A DNA stretch of 64,000 nucleotides from Luteolibacter yonseiensis (lineage in GTDB: Bacteria; Verrucomicrobiota; Verrucomicrobiia; Verrucomicrobiales; Akkermansiaceae). The DNA lies in assembly GCF_016595465.1 (NCBI RefSeq), contig NZ_JAENIK010000011.1, positions 1,054,001 through 1,118,000 of the forward strand, given 5' to 3'. Under the pieces are notes generated by a model. The model ran no database searches, had not been told where the DNA came from, and worked only from the letters and a program-made list of their open reading frames with translations. Every line of letters starts with the position of its first letter. Within the stretch, counting starts at the first letter, position 1. The translations under genes were made by a program, and so were the position numbers. Shown one piece after another: positions 1-11,305 of this stretch.

Positions 1-858
1 CTGGCTGCCTGCGTTTTCCTGAATCCCCGTGTGCCGGAACCTGCGGATGACGACGCGCGCGCGGTCAGTGTGGGTGGCTTGCAACTGGAGGGCGTTTCCC
101 TGACCGACTATCTCAAGGGGACGCGGGAGATGCCGGCCGGCGTGGATCTGGTGGTGTGGCCGGAGTATGCCGTTCCCTATGACATCCGTTCGGACAAGCG
201 CGATTGGGAATTGGTGCGGAAGCTTTGCCATGAACGTGGGCTGACACTTGTTTTCGGCAGCAAGGTCGGCCTCGCGTCGGACAAGGACTGGCGGAACATC
301 GCCCTGACCGTTGATCCTTCAGGCGTCCTCGGCGAGCATACGAAAGTCCATCCCGTGCATTTTTTCAATGATGGCGCACCGGGCAAGACCACGTTGCCGG
401 TCCCGACCGCCCACGGCAAAATCGGCACGCCCATCTGTTTCGACTGCGACTACGAAGGAGTCGTCCGGGGCATGACCGCCGCCGGAGCGGAGCTGATCGT
501 CGCGCCGACCATGGATGCGGAGAAATGGACTGCCCGCCAGCACGACCAGCATGCGGAGCTTTTCCGCATCCGTGCCTGTGAGAACGGACGCTGGCTTTTC
601 GTCGTGGCGACCTCGGGTGTTTCACAAATCATCGATCCGAACGGTCATCTCCACGCAAGGCTGGACGCTCTCAAGCAGGGTCCTGTCCACGGCATGATGA
701 AGCGGGAAACCGCACTCACGATCTACACCCGTGTCGGTTGGCTGACCCCTTGGTGCGTGCTGGGAGCGGCGGCTGTTTGCTGGCTTGCACTGCTTTTCAA
801 GAAAACGCGCATTGGCAAAGACCGTGATTCAGCCGTTCCCCCAAACACCGATCCATGA
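1..858 (+). CDS. Apolipoprotein N-acyltransferase-like / carbon-nitrogen hydrolase, C-terminal part (5' truncated by window edge)
   Basis: The reading frame is open from base 1, so the start lies outside the window; 285 residues are visible. The visible part is a nitrilase-fold (carbon-nitrogen hydrolase) domain with the expected Glu-Lys-Cys triad: Glu in VVWPEYAVP (about visible residue 55), Lys in GEHTKVHP (about 115) and Cys in TPICFDCDYEG (about 146). After the domain comes one hydrophobic segment (about 245-268) and a basic tail. A nitrilase domain followed by a last membrane helix is the layout of the C-terminus of Lnt, which acylates lipoproteins on the periplasmic face of the inner membrane. 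Because the N-terminal membrane helices are not visible, a different membrane-anchored amidohydrolase cannot be excluded. Its stop overlaps the next start (ATGA). Confidence 0.75.
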   Translation: MAACVFLNPRVPEPADDDARAVSVGGLQLEGVSLTDYLKGTREMPAGVDLVVWPEYAVPYDIRSDKRDWELVRKLCHERGLTLVFGSKVGLASDKDWRNIALTVDPSGVLGEHTKVHPVHFFNDGAPGKTTLPVPTAHGKIGTPICFDCDYEGVVRGMTAAGAELIVAPTMDAEKWTARQHDQHAELFRIRACENGRWLFVVATSGVSQIIDPNGHLHARLDALKQGPVHGMMKRETALTIYTRVGWLTPWCVLGAAAVCWLALLFKKTRIGKDRDSAVPPNTDP

Positions 859-1913
859 AATCCGCTTTCGTCACGTGTTTCCTTTCGATTTTCCATCTGT
901 TCAGAAAAGCCACCCTGCTGAACATCGTGTTGATCGCAAACTGTTGCCTGGCGGATGCGGAACGGACTGCCGCTGGCGCCGGGTCGGGAATATCCGCAGG
1001 ATATGAAGCTCCGTCGGACGCACCCTACACCGCTTGCGAGGTGTCCGTCCCCACACCGGCAGGCCATCAACTGGCGGGAACCCTGACCCTGCCGAAAAAT
1101 GCCGGGAGGGACCATCCTGTCGCAGCGGTGATCACCATCACCGGATCCGGGCCGCAGGAGAGGGATGGATTTCTGGGAATCGGCGACTACCGTCCTTTCC
1201 GGCAGATCGCCGATGAACTGGGCCGCAGGGGAATCGCCGTGTTGCGTATGGACGACAGGGGGACGGGTTCGTCCGGCGGCACCTTCAGGGGCAGTACTAG
1301 CGGGGACTTCGCGGAGGACGTCCGGGCTGGCCTGGCATGGTTGCGGAGCCGCCCGGAAATCAATCCGGACAAACTGGCGGTCCTGGGATATAGCGAAGGT
1401 GCGGTGATCGCGCCGCTGGTGGCGCAGAAGGAATCGGGGCTGGCCGCGCTCGTGCTGCTGGCCGGAGTGGCGGAACCTCCCCGCAGCGCTTTGCACTTTC
1501 AGATCGGGAATCAATATAGGCACGACCCATCGTTGACACCGGCCATGCGGGACGAGCTGCTGGCCGCCATTCCCGCGAAAATCGACGCGATGATGACCGG
1601 AGATCCGTGGCTCAGTTTTTTTCTCACGCTTGATCCCTCCGCAGCCATGCGTCGTGTGAAAGCGCCCGCGCTTGTCCTGACCGGATCCCGCGACCAGCAG
1701 GCGTTGCCGGCACAGGTTCCGTTGCAAGCGGCGGCATTTCTGGAGGGGGGCAACATGGATGTGACCGCCTGTGTGGTTCCCGGACTCAATCATCTTCTGG
1801 TGAAGGATGAGGACGGCTTTCCGGGAAATTATGCGAAGTTGCCGTCTCCGGTCCGGATCGATGCCGAGGCTCTGGCTTTCGTCTGCGATTGGTTGGTGAA
1901 GAGGTTGCGCTGA
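855..1913 (+). CDS. Secreted alpha/beta hydrolase (esterase/peptidase-like)
   Basis: 352 residues. The start overlaps the upstream stop as ATGA at 855-858, so the two genes are translationally coupled. The first 30 or so residues are hydrophobic and look like a signal sequence or anchor. The hydrolase fold is shown by an oxyanion-type ITGSGPQERDG stretch (about 95-105), DDRGTGSSGG (about 133-142), the nucleophile elbow LGYSEGA (Ser about 180), an acid Asp in TGSRDQQALP (about 276) and a His in PGLNHLL near the C-terminus. This resembles extracytoplasmic alpha/beta hydrolases of the S9-like/esterase type. The substrate is unknown. Coupling to an N-acyltransferase-like gene hints at an envelope role, but that is inference. 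Confidence 0.85.
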   Translation: MKSAFVTCFLSIFHLFRKATLLNIVLIANCCLADAERTAAGAGSGISAGYEAPSDAPYTACEVSVPTPAGHQLAGTLTLPKNAGRDHPVAAVITITGSGPQERDGFLGIGDYRPFRQIADELGRRGIAVLRMDDRGTGSSGGTFRGSTSGDFAEDVRAGLAWLRSRPEINPDKLAVLGYSEGAVIAPLVAQKESGLAALVLLAGVAEPPRSALHFQIGNQYRHDPSLTPAMRDELLAAIPAKIDAMMTGDPWLSFFLTLDPSAAMRRVKAPALVLTGSRDQQALPAQVPLQAAAFLEGGNMDVTACVVPGLNHLLVKDEDGFPGNYAKLPSPVRIDAEALAFVCDWLVKRLR

Positions 1914-1966
1914 TTTCGCTCCCTCGTCGGTATCGATGATGATGACAAAGCCCGGAGGTTGGCCGT

Positions 1967-2743
1967 CTATCGGGCTGACAAGAACGGATTGCTCCGCCGC
2001 TCTTCCCCGAGTGTGGTGGCCGGACCATGACCGGGCAGCAGCACGGTGGTGTCAGGCAGTGGTGCGAGGACATCGTCCAACCGTGCGAGGGCGTGTTGAT
2101 ATCGTTCACGTGTCGGACAACCTCCCATGGATCCTGCGAAAAGCGCGTCACCCGTGACAAGGACCGGTAGCTCAAGTCCCTCGATGAGGTATCCGACCTG
2201 GGGTGTGTGGTGGCCGGACAGATCCACCGCGCGGATGACGAGGGAGCCGCATGTGTGGCTGTCTCCGGCGGCGACGGGGGTGGTGCGGGGGATTTCCGGA
2301 CCATGTATCGGAATACCTTCAAACGAAGCATTTCCTCCGATGTGGTCGCGATGGCCGTGAGTGATGAAAATTTGATCAGGACGGATGCCGCCGAGCGCGG
2401 TCAAGCAGGAGTCGCGGTCGTTGCCGGTATCGAAAAGCAGGGCCGTTCCGCCGGATCTCACCAGCCAGGCGTTCACCCGTTCGCCGTCGAAGGGGAGATC
2501 GAGCCGTTGGATTTCCGGAAGGGTAATGGGTTGCGGATGATAATGAGCGTGGTTCGCAAGCGCCTCCGGATCGAGGCCCAAGGCCGGGGCCAGCTTCCGG
2601 GCGATGTCCGCGGAAAAATCGCCTCGGGAAAACGCGAGCACGTCCTTTTCCGCAAGTCCCGCCCGCGCCGCCGCCTCGGCCGGTGCGAGTTCAAGTCCCT
2701 TGAAGGCCTTGCGAATGACGTAGGTGAAATCGTCTTCCAACAT
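1967..2743 (-). CDS. Metallo-beta-lactamase fold hydrolase with N-terminal HTH-like domain
   Basis: 258 residues. The C-terminal two thirds is a metallo-beta-lactamase fold: metal motif THGHRDHIGG (His129, His131, Asp133, His134), a His in SGHHTP (about 178), Asp in TGDALF (about 196) and a closing PGHGP His (about 240). Such enzymes bind two metals and hydrolyse (thio)esters or similar bonds. Residues 1-70 are unusual: an alpha-helical stretch (AAARAGLAEKDVLAFSRGDF, then KLAPALGLDPEALA) that reads like an XRE-type helix-turn-helix. The gene converges on the alpha/beta hydrolase 53 bp away and diverges from the rhomboid gene. Substrate not recognisable. Confidence 0.85.
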   Translation of the reverse strand: MLEDDFTYVIRKAFKGLELAPAEAAARAGLAEKDVLAFSRGDFSADIARKLAPALGLDPEALANHAHYHPQPITLPEIQRLDLPFDGERVNAWLVRSGGTALLFDTGNDRDSCLTALGGIRPDQIFITHGHRDHIGGNASFEGIPIHGPEIPRTTPVAAGDSHTCGSLVIRAVDLSGHHTPQVGYLIEGLELPVLVTGDALFAGSMGGCPTRERYQHALARLDDVLAPLPDTTVLLPGHGPATTLGEERRSNPFLSAR

Positions 2744-2829
2744 GTGATGCGGGCAAGGTAATGCAGAAGGATCGGTTGGGAAATGGATTTGTCGTCCGGA
2801 CTTGCAATGATCATCGGAAACCGTGGGGG

Positions 2830-3573
2830 ATGCCGGATGATTCCTTTCCGGTTGCCACTCCCGGCCGACTAGGCTTCATAAGGCCTGTGAGTTTTCAATC
2901 CGTCGGCCTGAAGAGGCTATTCCGCGAGCAGGGGCCTTTGTTGATATTGATCGGCCTGATGTTCCTGATTTTTTTCGCGCAGGAGGCTTTCGGGCCGCTG
3001 TGGTACATGAATCTCATGTCGGTGCCGGCGGATGTGATGGAAAGCTGGAATCATCTGCTGGAAGGGAGGTCATCCGTCGCGGACTGGAAAACATTCGGGA
3101 CCATGCTGAGTTATGCGTTTCTTCATGGAGACATCGAGCACATCACGTCCAACATGACTTTCTTCTGGATCTTCGGGGCGTTGCTCGTCGAATTGCTCGG
3201 GTGGCGCTGGATGCTGGTGCTGTTTGTGGGCACTTCCATCGCCGCCGCGGCCACGCATGTGGGGATGCATCGTGACGATCTCGCGCCGATGCTGGGAGCG
3301 TCGGGCGCGCTGATGGGCTTCGAGGGAGCCTATCTCGGCCTGGCGGTGCGGTGGAAACTTCCCTCTCCGCACATATGGCCCATGTCGAGGCCGGTCACAC
3401 CCGGGCAACTGGCGTTGCTGGCCGTGGTCGGGGTTTGTTTGGATTATCTCAACCTGATGTCCGGGGATGGGGAAAGGATCGCCTACGGGGCGCACGTGGG
3501 TGGCTTCACGATGGGCCTGCTGCTTGCCTCGACGGTCATTCCCAAGCCGAAGAGCGCGTGGGCGGCACGCTGA
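2830..3573 (+). CDS. Rhomboid family intramembrane serine protease
   Basis: The protein has several membrane segments (LLILIGLMFLIFFAQ, FFWIFGALLVELLG, WMLVLFVGTSIAAAA, LALLAVVGVCLDYL). The rhomboid dyad is present: catalytic Ser in MLGASGALMG (about residue 158 from this start) and His in AYGAHVGGFTMG (about 222). The upstream LHGDIEHITSNM motif matches the family H-x(n)-H-x(2)-N region. It cleaves membrane proteins within the bilayer; substrates are unknown. The start is uncertain: an in-frame ATG at 2761 would leave only 17 bp to the divergent start at 2743, and a GTG at 2887 is also possible; 2830 leaves room for a promoter. It converges on psuG with 15 bp between the stops. Confidence 0.85.
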   Translation: MPDDSFPVATPGRLGFIRPVSFQSVGLKRLFREQGPLLILIGLMFLIFFAQEAFGPLWYMNLMSVPADVMESWNHLLEGRSSVADWKTFGTMLSYAFLHGDIEHITSNMTFFWIFGALLVELLGWRWMLVLFVGTSIAAAATHVGMHRDDLAPMLGASGALMGFEGAYLGLAVRWKLPSPHIWPMSRPVTPGQLALLAVVGVCLDYLNLMSGDGERIAYGAHVGGFTMGLLLASTVIPKPKSAWAAR

Positions 3574-3588
3574 GTTTCGCCGGGATTT

Positions 3589-4509
3589 TCACGCGTTCCT
3601 CTGCCGGACGATCTCCGTGGCGATGGCGGAGGCAAGGCGGGCGTTGTTGAGCACGAGCGCGATGTTGGCCGTGAGCGAACGTCCTTCGGTGAGTTCGTAG
3701 ATTCGCTGGAGGAGAAAGGGTGTCACCGCTTTGGCGGCGATTCCCCGGGACTTCGCCTCCGCCAGAGCGCTTGCGACCACGGGCATCATGATATCGCGCG
3801 TGATCTCGTCGCCGGGCGGGATGGGATTGGCCACAAGCTGGCCACCGGGCAGGCCGAGGCGGGCGCGCATGAGGTGGGAGGCCGCGATTTCCGCCGGGTC
3901 ATCAAGCCGCAGGGGCGCGGCCAAGCCGGAAGATCTCGACCAGAAGGCGGGAAAATCATTTTGCCCGACAGCGATGACGGGGACGCCGAGGGTTTCGAGC
4001 ACCTCCAGGGTTTTCGGGAGATCGAGAATGGCTTTCGCTCCCGCGGACACGACGGAGACGGCGGTTTCCGAGAGTTCGCGGAGATCGGCCGATATGTCGA
4101 AATCCTGTTCCGCGCCCTGATGCACGCCACCGATGCCGCCGGTGGCGAAAACATCGATGCCCGCGAGCCGGGCGCAGATCATGGTTGCGGCGACGGTGGT
4201 GGCTCCCGTGCGCTTGGAGGCAAGTGCGATGGCGAGATCCGCCCGCGAGAGTTTCATGACGCCTTTCGCCTGGCCCAGGGATTCGAGTTCTTCCGGGGAA
4301 AGACCGATGCGGATGTTGCCGTCCATGACCGCGATGATGGCGGGAACCGCGCCTGCCGAGCGGACCTCCGCTTCCACCAGACGCGCCGTTTCCACGTTCT
4401 GGGGATAGGGCATGCCGTGGGTGATGATGGTGGATTCAAGCGCGACGACCGGCGTCCCCGCGTCACAGGCGGCTCGGACCTCTTCCGAAAACTGGAGGGG
4501 CAGCTTCAT
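3589..4509 (-). CDS. psuG: Pseudouridine-5'-phosphate glycosidase
   Basis: 306 residues, full family length. The N-terminus carries the signature VVALESTIITHGMPYP (catalytic Glu about 25), followed by the Gly-rich FATGGIGGVHQG stretch and the late TPFLLQRIYELTEGRSL segment typical of PsuG/IndA proteins. It cleaves the C-C glycosidic bond of pseudouridine 5'-phosphate to uracil and ribose 5-phosphate in the cytoplasm. Its start overlaps the stop of the upstream kinase by 4 bp (ATGA, 4506-4509), so kinase and glycosidase are co-translated as a two-step pseudouridine salvage pathway. Confidence 0.95.
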   Translation of the reverse strand: MKLPLQFSEEVRAACDAGTPVVALESTIITHGMPYPQNVETARLVEAEVRSAGAVPAIIAVMDGNIRIGLSPEELESLGQAKGVMKLSRADLAIALASKRTGATTVAATMICARLAGIDVFATGGIGGVHQGAEQDFDISADLRELSETAVSVVSAGAKAILDLPKTLEVLETLGVPVIAVGQNDFPAFWSRSSGLAAPLRLDDPAEIAASHLMRARLGLPGGQLVANPIPPGDEITRDIMMPVVASALAEAKSRGIAAKAVTPFLLQRIYELTEGRSLTANIALVLNNARLASAIATEIVRQRNA

Positions 4510-5417
4510 AGTCCGACTTCCCCCGAGACATAAATGGCCGCGGCTTCAAGTGCGGCGGAAAGCGCTTCCGCACGGGATCTGCCCGCGCGTTCCGAGACGA
4601 TGTGCGAGGCAAGGAATGTGTCGCCCGCACCTGTGCAGCGCCCCGCTTTCACCTGGGGAGGATGATCCGTGATGACACCTTCTCCAGCAAGCGCGTCCGA
4701 GCAACCACGGGGGCCGTCGGTGATGATCGCACGCCGGGCACCGAGTGCCAGCATGCCATGCGCCGCGGTTTCGGAATCCGGGAACTTCTCGTGGCAGAGC
4801 AGGCCCGCTTCCTCCAGATTGACATAGAGCGTCGCACGCGGATGGGGGATCAACGAGCGGAGTCGCTCTGCTTTCCCCGGACTGGCCGGAGCGATGCAGA
4901 GGTTGGCGGCGGCGAAGAGCGGGGAGACGGCGATGTCCGCGAGCAGCTCTTCCGTTAGATTTCCATCCAGCGCGATCAGGCCGGACCAGGGATTCTCCGC
5001 GCTGCCGAGGCGGCCATCGGCAAGAGGCGTGAGAATGTCCCCACCGGAGGCTTCCAGAGAATGGGCGTCGGCGATCGCCGCGATGACACCGTTCACGTCC
5101 TCGATCGCCATGTAGCGGTCGGTCGGCAGCCCGGAGTCGCGATACACGTAGCGTGTGTCGATTTCCATTCCACCGCAGGCGGCGATCAGTTCGTCACCCA
5201 CCGCATCCCGGCCGATGGCGGTGAGCAGGGTGGGCGCGAGGCCGAAGCGGCGCATGGTCATCGCCACATTCATCGCCACCCCCCCGGGAAGCCGCGTGAT
5301 GCGTCCGCCGACATCCGAACCATGGCGCATGGCGACGGGTGCGCGCCCGATGATGTCCCAGAGGACGGCTCCGATGCAGATGATGTCGGGAGGGCTGGAT
5401 GGATTCGGAAGAGTCAT
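4506..5417 (-). CDS. psuK: PfkB-family carbohydrate kinase, probable pseudouridine kinase
   Basis: 303 residues from the chosen start, which gives MTLPNPSSPPDIICIGAVLWD; the frame stays open upstream to 5588 but that extension is low-complexity and unlike the family. Ribokinase-fold marks are the N-terminal GAVLWDIIG strand, the GGVAMNVAMTMRRFG sugar-binding motif, and the C-terminal ATP/catalytic motif TGAGDTF (Asp about 266). It overlaps psuG by 4 bp, which points to pseudouridine as the substrate: phosphorylation to pseudouridine 5'-phosphate, then cleavage by PsuG. The PfkB fold alone would not fix the substrate; the operon does. Confidence 0.9.
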   Translation of the reverse strand: MTLPNPSSPPDIICIGAVLWDIIGRAPVAMRHGSDVGGRITRLPGGVAMNVAMTMRRFGLAPTLLTAIGRDAVGDELIAACGGMEIDTRYVYRDSGLPTDRYMAIEDVNGVIAAIADAHSLEASGGDILTPLADGRLGSAENPWSGLIALDGNLTEELLADIAVSPLFAAANLCIAPASPGKAERLRSLIPHPRATLYVNLEEAGLLCHEKFPDSETAAHGMLALGARRAIITDGPRGCSDALAGEGVITDHPPQVKAGRCTGAGDTFLASHIVSERAGRSRAEALSAALEAAAIYVSGEVGL

Positions 5418-5769
5418 CGGGCGGAATACAAGCGGTTGAGCACGCCGCTGGCCAAGTTTTTTGGTGGGAAATGTGGCGGGGGCTGGAACTCCGGAAGATG
5501 GCATCGCGTGAAGCGGCTTCTTCCGGGCTGGCCCGGAAAAGACCAATGCCGGAGATGTCGAACGCCAGCGTGACGAACTACCTGCCAAGACCCGGTCGCG
5601 AGGCGATTTGCCGCAAGTCGCGCGAAATCATCCCCAAGGGGTCCCTCCTTGAGTCAAAATCTGAACCCAGCCAACACATCCCCGCGCCCCACCTCAAAAG
5701 CTGGAGAAATGGAATTGCTCCAGCCTTGGGGCCGGCCGCGCGGGATATCGGGAGCTTCGAACCGCCTTA
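5418..5769. other. Gene-free stretch between psuK and the PEP-CTERM gene
   Basis: No convincing coding sequence was found here. It holds a 10-bp perfect palindrome CCCCAAGGGG at 5632-5641, discussed in the findings because its core matches the dyad upstream of the two giant repeat genes, and a hairpin at 5700-5724 that should end the PEP-CTERM transcript. The psuK promoter must lie in this interval on the minus strand; no clear -35/-10 pair was recognised. Confidence 0.6.
5699..5724 (-). terminator. Putative intrinsic terminator of the PEP-CTERM gene
   Basis: Read on the minus strand, GCTGGAG (5724-5718) pairs perfectly with CTCCAGC (5706-5700) around an 11-nt loop and is followed by TTTTGAGG. 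It sits 45 bp past the stop of the PEP-CTERM gene. Confidence 0.5.
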
Positions 5770-6384
5770 TCAGCGGCGGCGCCGCAGAAAAGGAATGGCC
5801 GCGATACCCGCGAGCAATGCGACACCCGGTTCCGGGACCGCATTGAACTTGAAGTTGGCTGTTAGATAGTGCCCCAATCCGTTTGGATCACCCGTTGGAA
5901 AAACACCTGTCATGTTGCTTCGCGCGCTTCCCAGCGTGATGCCCGCCGCGGCAGTGGCCGCTGCGATGGATTGGTTGGCCGGAGAAACATCCATGTTGGT
6001 ATACATGGTGGCTCCGATCGTATAGGTGGTGTTGGCACTGAGTGTGATCGGCTCCGGAACGGTGGTATATCGATAGCCGCCTTCCAGCGTTCCGGTCGTT
6101 CCGCTGGAAACCGTCGCGGTTCCCACGACAGTTCCCCCGCTGTTCCAGATCGTCACAGGATGGGCGGTTCCCAATCCGTTGCCACCGGCGTCAAAGAAGC
6201 CCAGATCAGTGACGGTCAGAGGATTCGATCCCACAGTGAAGGTGTATCCCAGAACGTATTGGGCGTTCCCCGCGTTGGAGTAGGTTGAGACCGGGGTTGG
6301 AAGGGAAAAGGCCGTTACTGCCGCGGACGCGCTGGACGCGATCACAAGAGAGGCAAGCGTGGTGATGAGGATGGATTTTTTCAT
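5770..6384 (-). CDS. PEP-CTERM sorting-signal protein
   Basis: About 204 residues from an ATG that gives MKKSILITTLASLVIASSASA, a clean Sec signal peptide; two more ATGs lie 4 and 2 codons upstream (6396 and 6390). The mature part is Gly/Thr/Ser-rich and beta-type (TVTDLGFFDAGGNGLGTAHPVTIW resembles the DUF4082-like module of exported proteins). The end is a complete PEP-CTERM signal: AVPEPG, a hydrophobic helix (VALLAGIAAIPFL) and a basic RRRR end. PEP-CTERM proteins are cleaved and sorted by an EpsH-type exosortase and are often linked to exopolysaccharide. No exosortase gene is in the window. A monocistronic gene with its own terminator. Confidence 0.85.
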   Translation of the reverse strand: MKKSILITTLASLVIASSASAAVTAFSLPTPVSTYSNAGNAQYVLGYTFTVGSNPLTVTDLGFFDAGGNGLGTAHPVTIWNSGGTVVGTATVSSGTTGTLEGGYRYTTVPEPITLSANTTYTIGATMYTNMDVSPANQSIAAATAAAGITLGSARSNMTGVFPTGDPNGLGHYLTANFKFNAVPEPGVALLAGIAAIPFLRRRR

Positions 6385-6602
6385 TAGCATGGACATCGTT
6401 TAAAAGCGCCGGTGAGGTTCGGGGTCAAGGATATTTCTAACATATCCGGCTTGTGCGGATTCCAAGCGGCCATGCGCCGTCCGAAAAACCGAAGATGTCC
6501 ATCCCCTCCTTCTGACTAGCTCTGGACTTGGAGGTTATAATGGTTCTCCCGCTTCTTCACGGTGGCAAGTATTTGTTAGATATTCCGAACTTCAATACGA
6601 CG

Positions 6603-6632
6603 AAAAACCCGCCGAACATGCGTCCGGCGGGC
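6603..6632 (-). terminator. Intrinsic terminator of icd
   Basis: On the minus strand CCCGCCG (6631-6625) pairs with CGGCGGG (6614-6608) and is followed by TTTTTCG. It is 42 bp downstream of the icd stop. Confidence 0.7.
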
Positions 6633-6674
6633 TTGTGAGGTGAATGAACTGGAATGGTTCATTTCCTATCAAAT

Positions 6675-9612
<2,938 letters not shown>

Positions 9613-10044
9613 ATGGACATCCAAATCGCCACTCTTTGTGACTTCGCTGCCGACTACAACGGCAAGCTCGTCATTTCCGGAACCTTCGACACACTCGCGG
9701 CGCGTGCCACCCCCGTGGTGCACCCTGCCTGCGCGCTCGCCATGCGCTTCTGCTTCACCCCGGAAGATGCCGGCCGTCACAAGCTCTCCATCAACATCAT
9801 CAACGAGGACGGCGAATCTCTCGACCCGAACAACATGCCGATCGAGCCCGAGTTCGAAGTCCAGCTTCCGAAGAACGTTCCTTTCCTGACCCGCAACATC
9901 GTCATGAACCTGCAAGGCCTCCGCTTCGAGGAAGCCGGCATCTACTCCATCGACATCGGTTGCGACGGTGAGGTCCTCGTCCGTCTGCCACTGCGCATTG
10001 TCCAGGTCTCCCAAGGCCCCAACGGCGAAACTCAGTTGGCGTAA
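9613..10044 (+). CDS. Conserved DUF6941-like protein
   Basis: 143 residues, starting MDIQIATLCDFAADYNGKLV. No catalytic motif, signal peptide or membrane segment is seen. The pattern (LCDFA..NGKLVISGTFDTL, a hydrophobic strand FCFTPEDAGRHKLSINIINEDG, and FEEAGIYSIDIGCDGE) fits a small all-beta cytoplasmic domain of the kind annotated DUF6941 in many bacteria. The frame runs on upstream to 9319 through the DnaA-box region, but that part lacks coding character and the internal ATG at 9613 begins the conserved part. The function is unknown. The SDR gene follows after 9 bp and may share its transcript. Confidence 0.75.
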   Translation: MDIQIATLCDFAADYNGKLVISGTFDTLAARATPVVHPACALAMRFCFTPEDAGRHKLSINIINEDGESLDPNNMPIEPEFEVQLPKNVPFLTRNIVMNLQGLRFEEAGIYSIDIGCDGEVLVRLPLRIVQVSQGPNGETQLA

Positions 10045-10053
10045 TCTTCCGGC

Positions 10054-10875
10054 ATGGTGTATAGCCACGCCATGCCAGAAACCGCTTCCTTTTCCTGTGC
10101 CCTCATCACCGGCGCATCCGCCGGCCTGGGTGAGGAGTTCGCATTCCAAATCGCGCCACGAGTCCGAAAGCTCGTTCTCGTGGCGCGTCGCGAGCCGCTT
10201 CTTCTGCAGCTCGCGGACCGCGTGAGATCGCAGTTCCCTCACGTGGCCGTCGCCGTTCATGCCGTGGACCTGAACATTTCCGCCGAGCGTGAGACGCTGG
10301 TGAAAGATCTGACCGCGAGCGGGTTCCTGCCTGACCTGTTGGTGAACAATGCCGGCCTCGGCGACTACGGCGAGTTTGCCACCGCCACCTGGGAACGGTT
10401 GCGGTCCATGCTGTATGTGAACATCGAGGCGCTCACCCACCTCAGCCATGCGCTCGTTCCGGAAATGATCCGGCGCGGCGGCGGAGCCATCATCAACGTC
10501 AGCTCGCTCGCCAGCACGCTGCCCATCCCGGACTTCGCGGTCTATGCCGCGACGAAGGCCTATGTCTCCAGTTTTTCCGAAGCCCTGCGCATAGAACTCC
10601 GCGAGCACCACATCCGCGTGCTCGCCGTCTGCCCGGGGCCGGTGAGGACCGAGTTTGGCAAAGTGTCCCGCCGCTCGCCCGACGGTCCGGGCATGCCCTC
10701 GAGCAAATCCGCCTACGTGCCGAAGGAACAGGTCGTCGCCGAAGCCCTTGCCGGACTGGATCGCAATGTGGCCCGCGTCTATCCGGGGATCAAAATCGCC
10801 GCCGCAGCACTGCTCATTTCCGCCATGCCGATGGTGGTGATCCGTTTCGCCATGGGTTTCCGGCCGAGGAGGTGA
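10054..10875 (+). CDS. Short-chain dehydrogenase/reductase
   Basis: 273 residues. A classical SDR: nucleotide motif ITGASAGLG (residues 18-26), NNAGLG (98-103), INVSSLAS with the catalytic Ser (about 150), and YAATKAY giving Tyr164 and Lys168. The C-terminus has a hydrophobic segment (IAAAALLISAMPMVVI) that could tether it to the membrane, as in the DltE/YqjQ-like group of SDRs. Substrate unknown. The start could also be the ATG at 10072 (MPETASFSC), which removes six residues that are not part of the fold. It lies 9 bp after the DUF6941-like gene. Confidence 0.88.
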   Translation: MVYSHAMPETASFSCALITGASAGLGEEFAFQIAPRVRKLVLVARREPLLLQLADRVRSQFPHVAVAVHAVDLNISAERETLVKDLTASGFLPDLLVNNAGLGDYGEFATATWERLRSMLYVNIEALTHLSHALVPEMIRRGGGAIINVSSLASTLPIPDFAVYAATKAYVSSFSEALRIELREHHIRVLAVCPGPVRTEFGKVSRRSPDGPGMPSSKSAYVPKEQVVAEALAGLDRNVARVYPGIKIAAAALLISAMPMVVIRFAMGFRPRR

Positions 10876-11066
10876 AGAGCGGGCGAAGCGCGCGTTCATC
10901 CCGGGGATGTTGTGCCTTGATGGAATCCGGGTCCGTCCCGTGGTGAATTTCCACCTGACCGGGAAGATGATCGAAATCTTGTGAAATTGTGTGATTTTCC
11001 CTATTGCCAAACCCGGAAGCGGCGGTTTAGGTTGCGCCCGCCGCAGGCCGCAAGGCCGGTCGCAAA

Positions 11067-11137
11067 AGCCTCATAGTGTAATGGTAACACCCCGGATTTT
11101 GATTCCGTTATTCTAGGTTCGAGCCCTAGTGAGGCTA
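11067..11137 (+). tRNA. tRNA-Gln (anticodon TTG)
   Basis: 71-nt cloverleaf. The acceptor stem AGCCTCA (11067-11073) pairs with TGAGGCT (11130-11136), discriminator A. D-arm GTGT/ACAC, anticodon loop TTTTGAT with anticodon TTG, T-arm CTAGG-TTCGAGC-CCTAG. One mismatch at the top of the anticodon stem. CCA is not encoded. Confidence 0.93.
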
Positions 11138-11305
11138 CTTTCAGGTGGTTGATTTCCAATTGCCGGGTGATTTCTTCGCATGGAAACGATCCCCTTCCCG
11201 AGTTTCAATCGATGACGCGAATGGCGGAACGATGCCGGGCGCCCGACAGCTTGAATGTCTTTTCTTCAAGGGTGGGCAACAGCAGACACGATGGATTCTT
11301 TACCA

